The translations under genes were made by a program, and so were the position numbers. The notes under the pieces are model-generated. The model was not told where the DNA came from and did no database searches. It worked only from the letters and a program-made list of their open reading frames with translations. A stretch of DNA of 64,000 nt from CAVVST01 sp963750995. Lineage in GTDB: Bacteria; Acidobacteriota; Vicinamibacteria; Vicinamibacterales; UBA2999. Shown here in pieces: positions 8,503-16,414 of this stretch (its first letter is position 1; every line of letters begins with the position of its first letter). The DNA lies in NCBI GenBank assembly GCA_963750995.1, contig CAVVST010000001.1:496001-560000 (forward strand). The letters are read 5' to 3'.

Positions 8503-9724
8503 ATGTACCGCGCAGTGATGCTGTTGCTAGCACTAACCTTCGCGCCCTCGGTCGCAATGGCCCAGCAGCCATGCACGACGGACGCGCGGCAGGTCGTCAA
8601 CGAGCTCTACCGCCACATGCTGGAACGCGGAGCCGACGCCGGCAGCAATGCCTGGGTTGACCATCTCCAGCGGGGCGGCACGGTCCGCGAACGTGGTTCG
8701 CGGCATCGCCAAGTCGGATGAACACGAGCAGCGGTTCTGGCGGCCGGAATCGGGCGAAGACGCGCCGTATGTCCGCTCCGTCGGGACGATCTATCGCCAC
8801 ATCCTCGGCCGGCAGCCGGACGCTGCGGGTGCGCGCTCGTGGGCCAATCAGGCCAACCGCAGCGGGATGGACGCGGTCGTCGACTCGATCGTCAACTCGC
8901 CTGAATACACCCAGCAGTACGGGGACTGGGGCGTTCCCGGAGCGGGTGGTCTTCGCTACTGCGGCTCGAGTAACCAGGCGGCGAACGGTGCGCCCGCCGC
9001 AGCCGCGCCGATCAACCAGCGTCGCTTCCGCGGCATGGATCGCAATAACGATGGCGTCATCAGCCGCAACGAGTGGCAGGGCAGCCGCCAGTCGTTTGAC
9101 GTGCACGACTGGAACAACGACGGCGTGCTGAACAACGAGGAAGTGAATGAGGCGGTCGCGCGCCAGGGCCGGACCGTCGACGACGAGAACTTCGACCGCG
9201 TCGATCGGTTCGAGAACCTGGACGTCAATAACAACAACCGCATCGATGCCCGCGAATGGCATGGTACGGTTGCGGCGTTCAACCGCCTCGACGTCAACGA
9301 CGACAACGTGCTGTCGCGAGTCGAATTCGGCGCCACCGCAAACGGCGGCAGCGCCGTGGCCACGTCCGGTGATTTCATTCGGGTCGAGGGGACCCAGCCG
9401 TGGACCGATACCGGTATGACGGTCCGGGCCGGCGACACGATCACGTTCGATTCACAGGGGACGGTCCGGATCAGCAACAACCGCAACGACATCGCTGGTA
9501 CCGGCGGCACGCTGAGTGGCCGCCGCGAGGCGAACGCGCCGCTACCAAACCAGACCGCCGGTGCGCTGATTGCGCGGATCGGGAATTCGCCGCCGCTCTT
9601 TATCGGCAACCGCCGATCAGTGCGGGCGCCGTTCGGCGGCCGTCTCTACCTCGGCGTCAATGACGACTACCTGGACGACAACTCGGGCGATTTCCAGGTG
9701 ACCGTCAGCGTCGACCCCAGATAG
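8503..9724 (+). CDS. Secreted DUF4214 / EF-hand / LecA-like protein, one-base frameshift
   Basis: ATG at 8503 follows a strong AGGAGGG (8490-8496). A signal peptide ends around VAMAQQ. Two DUF4214-like repeats follow (YRHMLERGADAGSNAWVDHL and YRHILGRQPDAAGARSW), then four EF-hand calcium loops (DRNNDGVISRNE, DWNNDGVLNNEE, DVNNNNRIDARE, DVNDDNVLSRVE). The C-terminal domain resembles the PA-IL/LecA galactose lectin fold (GALIARIGNSPPLFIG, then LYLGVNDDYLDDNSGDFQV). An extra C at 8692 splits the frame; removing it joins GTVRE to VVRGIAKSDEHEQRF and yields about 406 residues. Probably a calcium-dependent surface or secreted carbohydrate-binding protein. Confidence 0.85.
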
Positions 9725-9731
9725 TGTCATT

Positions 9732-9785
9732 GCGATTTGTGATTTGTGATTTGCGACCGATGCCCCGGTTGCAATCACAAATCGC
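9732..9785. repeat. Word-repeat hairpin between convergent genes
   Basis: The 13-base arm GCGATTTGTGATT (9732-9744) is matched exactly by its reverse complement at 9773-9785. The word GATTTGTG is repeated in tandem inside the left arm. It lies in the 74-base gap between the convergent LecA-like and kimA genes and is a plausible bidirectional terminator or processing site, although no T-tract follows. Confidence 0.75.
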
Positions 9786-9798
9786 AGATCGCGGATGT

Positions 9799-11640
9799 CT
9801 AGCGAAGATGAAACGGGACGCTGGTGACGACGACGTTCGGGCGAAACAGCAGCGCGCCCTTGATGAGGAGGGCGCGCTGGTTGTGCAGCAGGTGGTGCCA
9901 CCACTGTGACGGCACGAATTCCGGCAGGACGACGGTGATGTAGGCGTTGCTGCGTTCACGTTCCACCTGGTCGATGTACTCGAGCAGCGGTTCCATCAGC
10001 GACCGAAACGGAGAGTCGAGCACCACGAGCCGGACGCTGCCACCCCACGTCTGCCAGTCCCCTTTCAGCGCCGCAATCTGCTCGGTGTTGTCGTTGACGT
10101 ACACCGCGCGCACGTCGGTTGAGATCGACTCTGCATATCGCAGCGCGGCCACCACCGCGCGCTGGACACCGCTAATCGGCACAAGCACGACGTTGGTGCG
10201 GCGCCCGGGTGGCGTCCAATCCCGCAGAGTGAGCTGATCCGCCACCTCGTCGTAATGCTTCTTTGTGATCCGGAAGAGCGTCACGAGTGCCGGAATGAGC
10301 ACGATCACGATCCAGGCGCCTTCGGGCCCCTTGGTAATCGCGATGATGACCAGTACGACCCCAGTCAGGATGGCGCCGATGCCGTTGATGGCGGCCGTGA
10401 GCCTCCACCCCGGCGGCCGCTGGCGGCGCCAGCGCAGGAACATCCCCGTCTGCGACAGCGTGAACGACAGGAACACGCCGATCATGTAGAGCGGAATCAG
10501 CCGGTGCGTATCACCGCCGAAGATCCAGATCAGGCCGCACGCCACCACGCTGAGGGCAATGATCCCGTTGCTGAACGCCAGCTTGTCGCCCTGGTTCATG
10601 AACTGGCGCGGCATGAAACGGTCGCGGGCGACGACCGAGGCGAGACGGGGAAAGTCCGCGTACGCCGTGTTGGCGGCGAGGATCAGGATCAGCGTCGTGG
10701 CGCCCTGGAGCGCGTAGTAGAGGAAGGTGCCTGTACCGAACACCGACCGGCCTACCTGCGACACGATCGTCTCCCGTTCCGACGGCACCGCCCCGACTGC
10801 CGTGGCCAGGAAGGTGACGCCTACGAACAGGGTGATGGCCAGGCCCGCCATGATGATGAGCGTCTGTCCTGCGTTCGTCGCTTCGGGAGGCTTGAACGCC
10901 GGCGTGCCGTCGAGGATCGCTTCGACCCCGGTCATCGCCGTGCAGCCGTTCGCGAACGCCGTCAGCAGCAGGAAGACGGTCAGCGAACCGCTGTCGAGCG
11001 TCGCCAGCGGTTCGACCGGCGGCGCCGAGATTGCCGAGCCTGTCAGGTGGCGGAACACGCCCACGACGACCAGCAGCAGCATCAGTCCGATGAAAGCAAA
11101 CGTGGGCACCGAGAAAGCCCGTGCCGACTCGCGAATGCCGCGCAGGTTGGCGAGCGCGAGGATCACCACGCAGGTGATACCCATCACGACCCGGCTGATG
11201 TGCAGGCTGGGGAAGGCCGACGTGATCGCCGCGACACCGGCTGCGACCGATACCGCGACGGTCAGCGTGTAGTCGATCAACAGCGCGGCGGCCGCGGTCA
11301 GCCCCGCCGTCTCGCTGAGGTTCTCCTTGGCGACCATGTAGTCGCCGCCGCCACGCGAGTACACCTTGATCGTCTGGCGGTAGGAGAACGCAACCACCGC
11401 GAGCAGCGTGGCGATCAGTAGCGAGATCGGCCGCGACAACGTCAGTGCGGCGAGGCCGCCGATCATCAGGACGCGGAGAATCTCTTCGGACGCGTACGCG
11501 ACCGACGACAACGCATCGGACGACAGCACGGCGAGCCCGGTGGCCTTGGTCAGCCGCTCGTGGTGCGCCAGACTGGATGGAATGGGCCGGCCGACAAGAA
11601 CTCGCTTGACCTGGCCTAGGAAAGATTCGTCGTCGAACAC
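9799..11640 (-). CDS. kimA: KimA-type high-affinity potassium importer (APC superfamily)
   Basis: 613 residues, the usual length of Bacillus KimA (YdaO). Conserved landmarks are LTKATGLAVLSSDALSSVAY near residues 28-48, SYRQTIKVYSRGGGDYMVAKENL, the GVEAILDGTPAFKPPEA loop, LILAANTAYADFPRLASVVARD, and KLAFSNGIIALS. About 12 membrane helices are followed from about residue 460 by a cytoplasmic universal-stress-like domain (VLVPISGVQRAVVAALRYAE) ending WWHHLLHNQRALLIKG. KimA is a proton/potassium symporter controlled by c-di-AMP in Firmicutes. The upstream gap is too short for a c-di-AMP riboswitch. Other APC carriers are possible but match less well. Confidence 0.88.
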   Translation of the reverse strand: MFDDESFLGQVKRVLVGRPIPSSLAHHERLTKATGLAVLSSDALSSVAYASEEILRVLMIGGLAALTLSRPISLLIATLLAVVAFSYRQTIKVYSRGGGDYMVAKENLSETAGLTAAAALLIDYTLTVAVSVAAGVAAITSAFPSLHISRVVMGITCVVILALANLRGIRESARAFSVPTFAFIGLMLLLVVVGVFRHLTGSAISAPPVEPLATLDSGSLTVFLLLTAFANGCTAMTGVEAILDGTPAFKPPEATNAGQTLIIMAGLAITLFVGVTFLATAVGAVPSERETIVSQVGRSVFGTGTFLYYALQGATTLILILAANTAYADFPRLASVVARDRFMPRQFMNQGDKLAFSNGIIALSVVACGLIWIFGGDTHRLIPLYMIGVFLSFTLSQTGMFLRWRRQRPPGWRLTAAINGIGAILTGVVLVIIAITKGPEGAWIVIVLIPALVTLFRITKKHYDEVADQLTLRDWTPPGRRTNVVLVPISGVQRAVVAALRYAESISTDVRAVYVNDNTEQIAALKGDWQTWGGSVRLVVLDSPFRSLMEPLLEYIDQVERERSNAYITVVLPEFVPSQWWHHLLHNQRALLIKGALLFRPNVVVTSVPFHLR

Positions 11641-11689
11641 GCGCGTCCAGAGAATACGCCTTCGCTAGGGATCGGTAAAGGTCGCCCGG

Positions 11690-11695
11690 TATAAT
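11690..11695 (+). promoter_or_regulatory. -10 element of acyP-apt promoter
   Basis: A perfect TATAAT lies 12 bases before the acyP ATG, in the divergent gap with kimA. No convincing -35 is seen at 16-18 bases spacing. Transcription would start at about 11702, leaving a leader of only some 6 bases and no ribosome binding site, so acyP may be translated from a nearly leaderless message. Confidence 0.55.
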
Positions 11696-11707
11696 CTCGT
11701 CCGTTCA

Positions 11708-11980
11708 ATGCGCGTCGGACGGCGGTTTCTTGTCACCGGGCGCGTCCAGGGCGTCGGCTTCCGGTACTTCACGCGCGATGCCGCGGTGCGTGAGGGGGTC
11801 ACGGGATGGGTGACCAACCGCCCGGACGGCCGTGTCGAAGCCTGGGTTGAAGGCGAGACCGACGCGGTCACGCGCGTCGAACGCGCGATCCGCCGAGGGC
11901 CGCCCGGCGCGCACGTCGAAGACGTGCAGGTCGACGCGGAAGAACCGAGCGGCGCGTACTCACGTTTCGACATCACATAA
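11708..11980 (+). CDS. acyP: Acylphosphatase
   Basis: 90 residues, the normal acylphosphatase size. It contains the active-site loop GRVQGVGFRYFTRD with the phosphate-binding arginine, and GVTGWVTNRPDGRVEAWVEG with the catalytic asparagine. It hydrolyses acyl phosphates such as carbamoyl phosphate or 1,3-bisphosphoglycerate in the cytoplasm. It lies 6 bases upstream of apt and is probably co-transcribed with it. Confidence 0.95.
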   Translation: MRVGRRFLVTGRVQGVGFRYFTRDAAVREGVTGWVTNRPDGRVEAWVEGETDAVTRVERAIRRGPPGAHVEDVQVDAEEPSGAYSRFDIT

Positions 11981-11986
11981 GGGCAC

Positions 11987-12500
11987 ATGGATCTCAAACA
12001 GCACATTCGCCACGTCCCCGACTTCCCAAAGCCGGGGATTCTCTTCTACGACATCACGACGCTTCTGCGGGATCCCGAAGGCCTGAAAACGACCATCGAT
12101 CAGCTGTCGGCGCCCTATGCCGGCAACGGCATCGACGTCGTCGTCGGCATCGAAAGCCGGGGGTTCATCCTCGGGCGCGGCGGTGGCGGAACGGCTCGGC
12201 GCCGGCTTCATTCCAATCCGGAAGCCGGGGAAGCTGCCGGCGAAGTCGATCAAGGAGACCTACGATCTCGAGTACGGGAAGGACGCGCTCGAGATTCACG
12301 CCGACGCAGTCGACAGGGGACAGCGCGTGCTGATCGTGGACGACGTGCTCGCAACCGGCGGAACCGCGGCCGCGGCGGCCCTGCTCGTCAAGAAACTCGG
12401 GGGCCAGCTGACCGGGCTGGCATTCCTGATCGAGTTGCTGTTCCTCAACGGGAAGGCGAAGCTCACAGGCGAGCAGGTATATTCGGTGCTTCGGTACTAG
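11987..12500 (+). CDS. apt: Adenine phosphoribosyltransferase, one-base frameshift
   Basis: Converts adenine and PRPP to AMP. The N-terminus (MDLKQHIRHVPDFPKPGILF, GIESRGFILG) is in one frame, and the remainder (AAVAERLGAGFIPIRKPGKLP, the PRPP-binding VLIVDDVLATGGTAAAA, and the KLTGEQVYSVLRY ending) in the next. An extra C at 12176 explains the shift; without it the gene encodes 170 residues, the normal length. Every conserved motif is retained, so this is more likely a sequence error than gene decay. It is co-directional with acyP. Confidence 0.92.
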
Positions 12501-12505
12501 GTGGC

Positions 12506-12535
12506 TTGGTCGCTACCCAGCTCCCTGGCTACAAT
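12506..12535 (+). promoter_or_regulatory. Sigma-70 promoter for tRNA-Arg
   Basis: TTGGTC (12506-12511) and TACAAT (12530-12535) are separated by 18 bases. The expected start at about 12542 falls just before the mature tRNA 5' end at 12545. The promoter begins immediately after the apt stop. Confidence 0.65.
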
Positions 12536-12544
12536 TAGTGCCTG

Positions 12545-12621
12545 GTCCCCGTAGCTCAGATGGATAGAGCGCGCGCCTCCTAAGCGCGAGGCCGACAGTT
12601 CGAATCTGTCCGGGGACGCCA
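12545..12621 (+). tRNA. tRNA-Arg, anticodon CCT
   Basis: A full cloverleaf: acceptor GTCCCCG (12545-12551) pairs with CGGGGAC (12611-12617), followed by discriminator G and an encoded CCA (12619-12621). The anticodon stem CGCGC/GCGCG encloses the loop CTCCTAA with anticodon CCT at 12579-12581, which reads AGG. The T-arm contains the usual GTTCGAATC. No integrase or partial tRNA copy is nearby, so there is no sign that it serves as an attachment site. Confidence 0.97.
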
Positions 12622-12636
12622 GCTTGAACGGGGCAC

Positions 12637-12690
12637 GTTGGAAGTGAGAAGTTGAAAGTTGAAGTCGAAGTAAGTAGGAAGTTAGAAGTT
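12637..12690 (+). repeat. Degenerate GAAGTT word repeat upstream of TPR gene
   Basis: Between the tRNA and the next start codon the word GAAGTT or GAAGT recurs at least six times with small spacers. It includes AGGAAG at about 12676-12681, which can serve as the ribosome binding site of the following gene. A function beyond this is not evident. Confidence 0.6.
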
Positions 12691-13437
12691 ATGAAACGCA
12701 AAGAACGTCATCATCTGAAAGAAAACGATCTGGCGCAGACGCTGGTCGCCGCGCGGCAGGCCGTCGAAGCGCGCAGGGGCATGCTCACCGGGATCCTGCT
12801 GGCGGCCCTCCTGGGGGCGGTCGTCATCGGCGGCATCGTCGTCTGGCAGCAGGAAGACGATGCCCGAGCGGAACAGATGCTCGCGGACGCGATGGTGACG
12901 TTCAACGCCCGCGTCATCCCGGCCGGCACGACGCCAGCGCAGCCGGGCGAGGTGCCTGCGGCGGCTACGCTCGGAGCCGCCGGCTCATACGCCACCGAGG
13001 CCGCCAAGCTCAACGCCTCGCTGCCGAAGCTGAAGGCGACGGCTGACGCATATCCAGAGACCGACGCCGGGATCACCGCGCGCTACCACTACGCCTCGTC
13101 GCTGGCCGCTCTCGGGAAACACGCCGAGGCGATCCAGGAGTTTGACGCAGTCATGAGCCGCGCCGGCAGCAACAGCCTCTATGGCCGGATGGCGCAGATG
13201 GGAAAGGCGGATACGCAGGCGCGCGCCGGTCAGTTGAACGATGCGATCGCCGCGTGGAAGTCGCTGGCATCCAGCACCGACGACGATCTTCCCAAGGATG
13301 CCATCCTGATGGAGCTCGGCAAGGCGTATCAGGCGAGCGGCAACCAGGAAGAAGCGCGCAAGGCGTTCACGCAGCTCGTCGACGAGCACCCGACGTCGCC
13401 GTACTCCGCCGAGGCGCGCGCCGCACTGGGCAGCTAA
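12691..13437 (+). CDS. Membrane-anchored TPR protein (YfgM-like)
   Basis: 248 residues from the ATG at 12691; the 13 residues upstream in the same frame come from the word repeat and are excluded. The N-terminal 30 residues are charged and cytoplasmic. One transmembrane helix (31-52, MLTGILLAALLGAVVIGGIVVW) is followed by a periplasmic helical domain with tetratricopeptide-like repeats (ARYHYASSLAALGKHAEAIQ, MELGKAYQASGNQEEARKAF, EHPTSPYSAEARAAL). This layout matches YfgM/DUF2133-type proteins that assist periplasmic folding at the Sec translocon. The exact role here is inferred. Confidence 0.8.
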   Translation: MKRKERHHLKENDLAQTLVAARQAVEARRGMLTGILLAALLGAVVIGGIVVWQQEDDARAEQMLADAMVTFNARVIPAGTTPAQPGEVPAAATLGAAGSYATEAAKLNASLPKLKATADAYPETDAGITARYHYASSLAALGKHAEAIQEFDAVMSRAGSNSLYGRMAQMGKADTQARAGQLNDAIAAWKSLASSTDDDLPKDAILMELGKAYQASGNQEEARKAFTQLVDEHPTSPYSAEARAALGS

Positions 13438-13451
13438 CCCAAGCTTCCCAG

Positions 13452-14993
13452 CTACCGAGCTACCGAGCTATCTTTTCGAACGTCCTTCAACGCCAGAAAA
13501 TCGGCCTGCGCCGACAGGCGCATGCCGCTGATGTTCGGTCGCGTGACGGCGATGTTGGTCTTGTACCAGAGGCTGACCGCCGGCACGTCGCCGGCCACGA
13601 TCTTCTGAACCTCACTGTAATACTTGCGCCGGTCTTCGTCGGTCAGCGCGGTCGTGGCGAGATCGATGAGCCGATCGACTTGCGGATTGCGGTAGTAAGT
13701 TCGATTGAAGCCGACTGGCGGTACCTGATCGGAGTGGTAGAGACGCCGCAGCATGTCGGGATCTGTCACGCCTACCCACTGCAGGGTATACATCTGCACG
13801 TTCCCTGACAGCACGTCGGCGTAGAAGGTCGCGAATTCATAGGAGCGGACGTCAACGTCGATCCCGGCGAGCCGCAGATCCTGCTGGATGACCGTGGCCT
13901 GCAGGCGGAAGAATTCGTCGGTCGACGTCTTCAGCGACAGCCGCAGGCGGGGCAATGGACCATCGCCATCGGGATCAGGGTAGCCCGCCTCGTCGAGCAG
14001 CTGCTTTGCGCGCGAAACATCGTGTGGGAACTGTGGAACGGCAGGCTCGAACGCCCACGCGACCGGCGACAGGACGCCGACCGCGGGCTGCGCGAGGTCC
14101 CTTCGCAGATACTTGACGATGGCCTCCTTGTCCACGGCGTAGGCAATCGCCTGTCGTACCCGCTTGTCCTTCAGGGCGGCGTCGCGCATGTTCAGCCCGA
14201 TGTAGGCATAGTCCACGCCTTGGCCCTGCGTGATCGTCAGGTGATCTTTCTGCAGCTGGTAGGCGACGTCCGGCGACACGTCGTTGACGACCACATCTGC
14301 CGTCCCCTTGCGCAATTCCAGCCCCCGCATCGTCTCGTCGGGAACGATTCGAAGCACCACGCCGGCGTTCTGCGGCAACCCGTCCCAGTAACCTTCGAAT
14401 GCCGTCAGCTCTATCTGCTCGTCGAGCACGTACCTCGCGAATCGGTAAGGGCCCGTGCCGATCGGGAAGGTCCGCAGGGAGTCGCCGGAGCCCTCCGGAA
14501 CGACGTGCAGCACGAGCTGCGAAGGAAACGAGCCGAACGGTTCCTTCAGCTTGAACTGGACGGTGTACCGGTCCAGCGCTTCCACCGATTCCATCATTTG
14601 GTACGCGGCTTTTTTGGCCGACACGAAGTTGGGATCGAGGAAGCTGCCGAACGTGTAGACGACGTCTTTCGAAGTCAGTTCGTGGCCATCGTGAAATGTC
14701 ACGCCGCTTCGGAGGTGGACGATATAGGTCAGGGGATCCGGGTTGTCGAGTCGCGCGGCAAGCGCGTCAAGCCCCGGGACGACCTGGAGCTTGTCGTCGA
14801 TCGTCAGGAGATGGCTGTAGACAAGCTGATGGACGCGCTGCGAGCCCTCGTCGGTGCCGATGCGCGGATCGAAAGTGACGGGGGACAGGCGGACGATAAC
14901 CTTGATGATGTCAGCATCGCCTGACGGCGCCGACGCGCCGCACCCGACGCTCAAGGCACAAAGCACAAGGCACAAGGCCCAACGGCGCATCAT
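13452..14993 (-). CDS. Family 5 peptide-binding lipoprotein (ABC transporter)
   Basis: 513 residues starting at MMRRWALCLVLCALSVGCG, preceded by AGGAAG. The lipobox LSVGC marks a lipoprotein. The family 5 solute-binding fold (DppA/OppA type) is clear: VTFDPRIGTDEGS, YIVHLRSGVTFHDGHELTSKDVVYTF, GTGPYRFARYV, RVRQAIAYAVDKEAIV, and the AKQLLDEAGYPDPDGDG calcium-like loop. It would bind oligopeptides or glycosides in the periplasm for an ABC importer, but no permease or ATPase gene is adjacent. It is divergent from an AmpG-like permease, so a cell-wall peptide ligand is possible. Confidence 0.9.
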   Translation of the reverse strand: MMRRWALCLVLCALSVGCGASAPSGDADIIKVIVRLSPVTFDPRIGTDEGSQRVHQLVYSHLLTIDDKLQVVPGLDALAARLDNPDPLTYIVHLRSGVTFHDGHELTSKDVVYTFGSFLDPNFVSAKKAAYQMMESVEALDRYTVQFKLKEPFGSFPSQLVLHVVPEGSGDSLRTFPIGTGPYRFARYVLDEQIELTAFEGYWDGLPQNAGVVLRIVPDETMRGLELRKGTADVVVNDVSPDVAYQLQKDHLTITQGQGVDYAYIGLNMRDAALKDKRVRQAIAYAVDKEAIVKYLRRDLAQPAVGVLSPVAWAFEPAVPQFPHDVSRAKQLLDEAGYPDPDGDGPLPRLRLSLKTSTDEFFRLQATVIQQDLRLAGIDVDVRSYEFATFYADVLSGNVQMYTLQWVGVTDPDMLRRLYHSDQVPPVGFNRTYYRNPQVDRLIDLATTALTDEDRRKYYSEVQKIVAGDVPAVSLWYKTNIAVTRPNISGMRLSAQADFLALKDVRKDSSVAR

Positions 14994-15036
14994 TCTTCCT
15001 CTCAGTATTGCAGGGAATCTCCGATAATGGCTCCTA

Positions 15037-16411
15037 ATGGGCAACGCGCATCCAGACGTGTACGACCAGGGAGCCACGGTCGAGAGTCGCGGCTGGCGCT
15101 CGTATGTTCCGGAAGGCGTGCGCCCCTACATCGAGCGTGCGCCGCTGGCGGCGTTGTTCCTGGGTATCTCGTCGGGCGCACCATACGCAATGATTGGTGC
15201 GACGCTGACCACGCGACTCGCACAGTACGGGATCACGAAGAGCGCGGTCACCACGTTTGCGTTGGTGTTTCTCGCATACAACTTCAAGGTCCTGTGGGCG
15301 CCGCTCGTCGACAACCGTTCGTATCCCGCTGCTCGGCCGCTTTGGCCAGCGCCGATCGTGGTTGTGGTTGAGCGGCGTGTTGGTGATAGCCGCGATCGTC
15401 TTTCTCGGCAGCGTCGACCCGCAGCAGGCGCTGAGCACGGTCGCGATCGCGGCGGTCCTCGTCGGCGTTGCCGGTGCGACGTTCGACATCATCATCGACG
15501 CCTACCGCATCGAGCTGCTCGAGCCGCGCCAGCTTGGTGTCGGGTCAGGCATGTTTCAGTACGGCTGGAGGATCGGCGCGGCGGGGGCAGGGGCCGTCGC
15601 GCTCGTCGTCGCCGCGCGCTACGGGTGGGCCGCCGCCTATACCGCTGGTGCGCTGTTTGCGCTGCCGGCGATGCTCGTCGCCGTCGCCATGGGCGAGCCG
15701 GCTGCGGCATCGCGAGCCCGCCGTCGCGCGCGGCGCGATTCAAGCCTCGTTGCGTATTTCAGCCCGCTTGCCGAGTTCATCAAGCGAGAGGGCGCGCTCG
15801 TTGTCCTCATCTTCGTGCTGATCCATAAGATTGGCGACACGCTCGCGAACTTGACGTTGCGGTTGCTGTTTAACGATCTCGGATTCACCAACGACGAAAT
15901 CGCGTTTTACGACGTCGGCGTCGGATTCATCGCGCTGCTGGTGGGTGTGTTCGTCGGCGGGATTCTCTATGCAAAGCTCGGGATGAAACGATCGGTGCTC
16001 ATCAGCCTCGTGCTGATGGCCGTTTCGAATTTCGGCTTTGCGGCGCTCGCCGCAGCGGGTCATACGAACATAGGTATGGCAGCGGTCATCGGTTTCGAGA
16101 ACTTTGCCAGCGGCATCGGCGGCGTGACCGTCGTCGCGTATCTATCAGCGCTGTGCAATCTGCGGTTCACCGCCACGCAATATGCGCTGCTCTCCGCACT
16201 CGCGAGCATCGCCGGGCGATTCCTGACCGGGACGACGGCCGGGTCGTTGATCGAGGACATGGGCTACGTCAACTTCTACCTGCTGACGACGTTCATCGCC
16301 ATGCCGGGCGTGATTCTGTTCTGGCACATGATCCGATCCGGTCTTGCGGACGTATCAGTGGGGTCGGCCGGCCAGGAAGGCGAGAGCCCGGCAAACGACC
16401 GGGGCCGATAG
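15037..16411 (+). CDS. PAT-family (AmpG-like) major facilitator permease, one-base frameshift
   Basis: The first 93 residues (LFLGISSGAPYAMIGATLTTRLAQYGITKS, FNFKVLWAPLVDN-type motif A) are in one frame, and the rest (RIPLLGRFGQRRSWLWLSGVL, DIIIDAYRIELLEP, then about eight more helices) in the next. An extra C at 15315/15316 accounts for the shift; without it the product is about 457 residues with 12 membrane helices. The motifs are those of the AmpG/PAT transporters, which import anhydromuropeptides or move acetyl-CoA. It neighbours a divergent peptide-binding lipoprotein and converges on mutS. Confidence 0.9.
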
Positions 16412-16414
16412 CCG

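Noticed and set aside
10255..11421. 388-codon open frame opposite kimA
   Set aside because: Arginine/aspartate/histidine-rich shadow of a membrane protein gene with no supporting signal.
12176..12176. Programmed +1 frameshifting as explanation for apt and the other shifted genes
   Set aside because: No shared slippery codon, stop codon or pseudoknot is seen at the sites, and the zero frames run on for long distances.
12545..12621. tRNA-Arg as an integration site for a genomic island
   Set aside because: No integrase, no partial tRNA copy and no composition change downstream.
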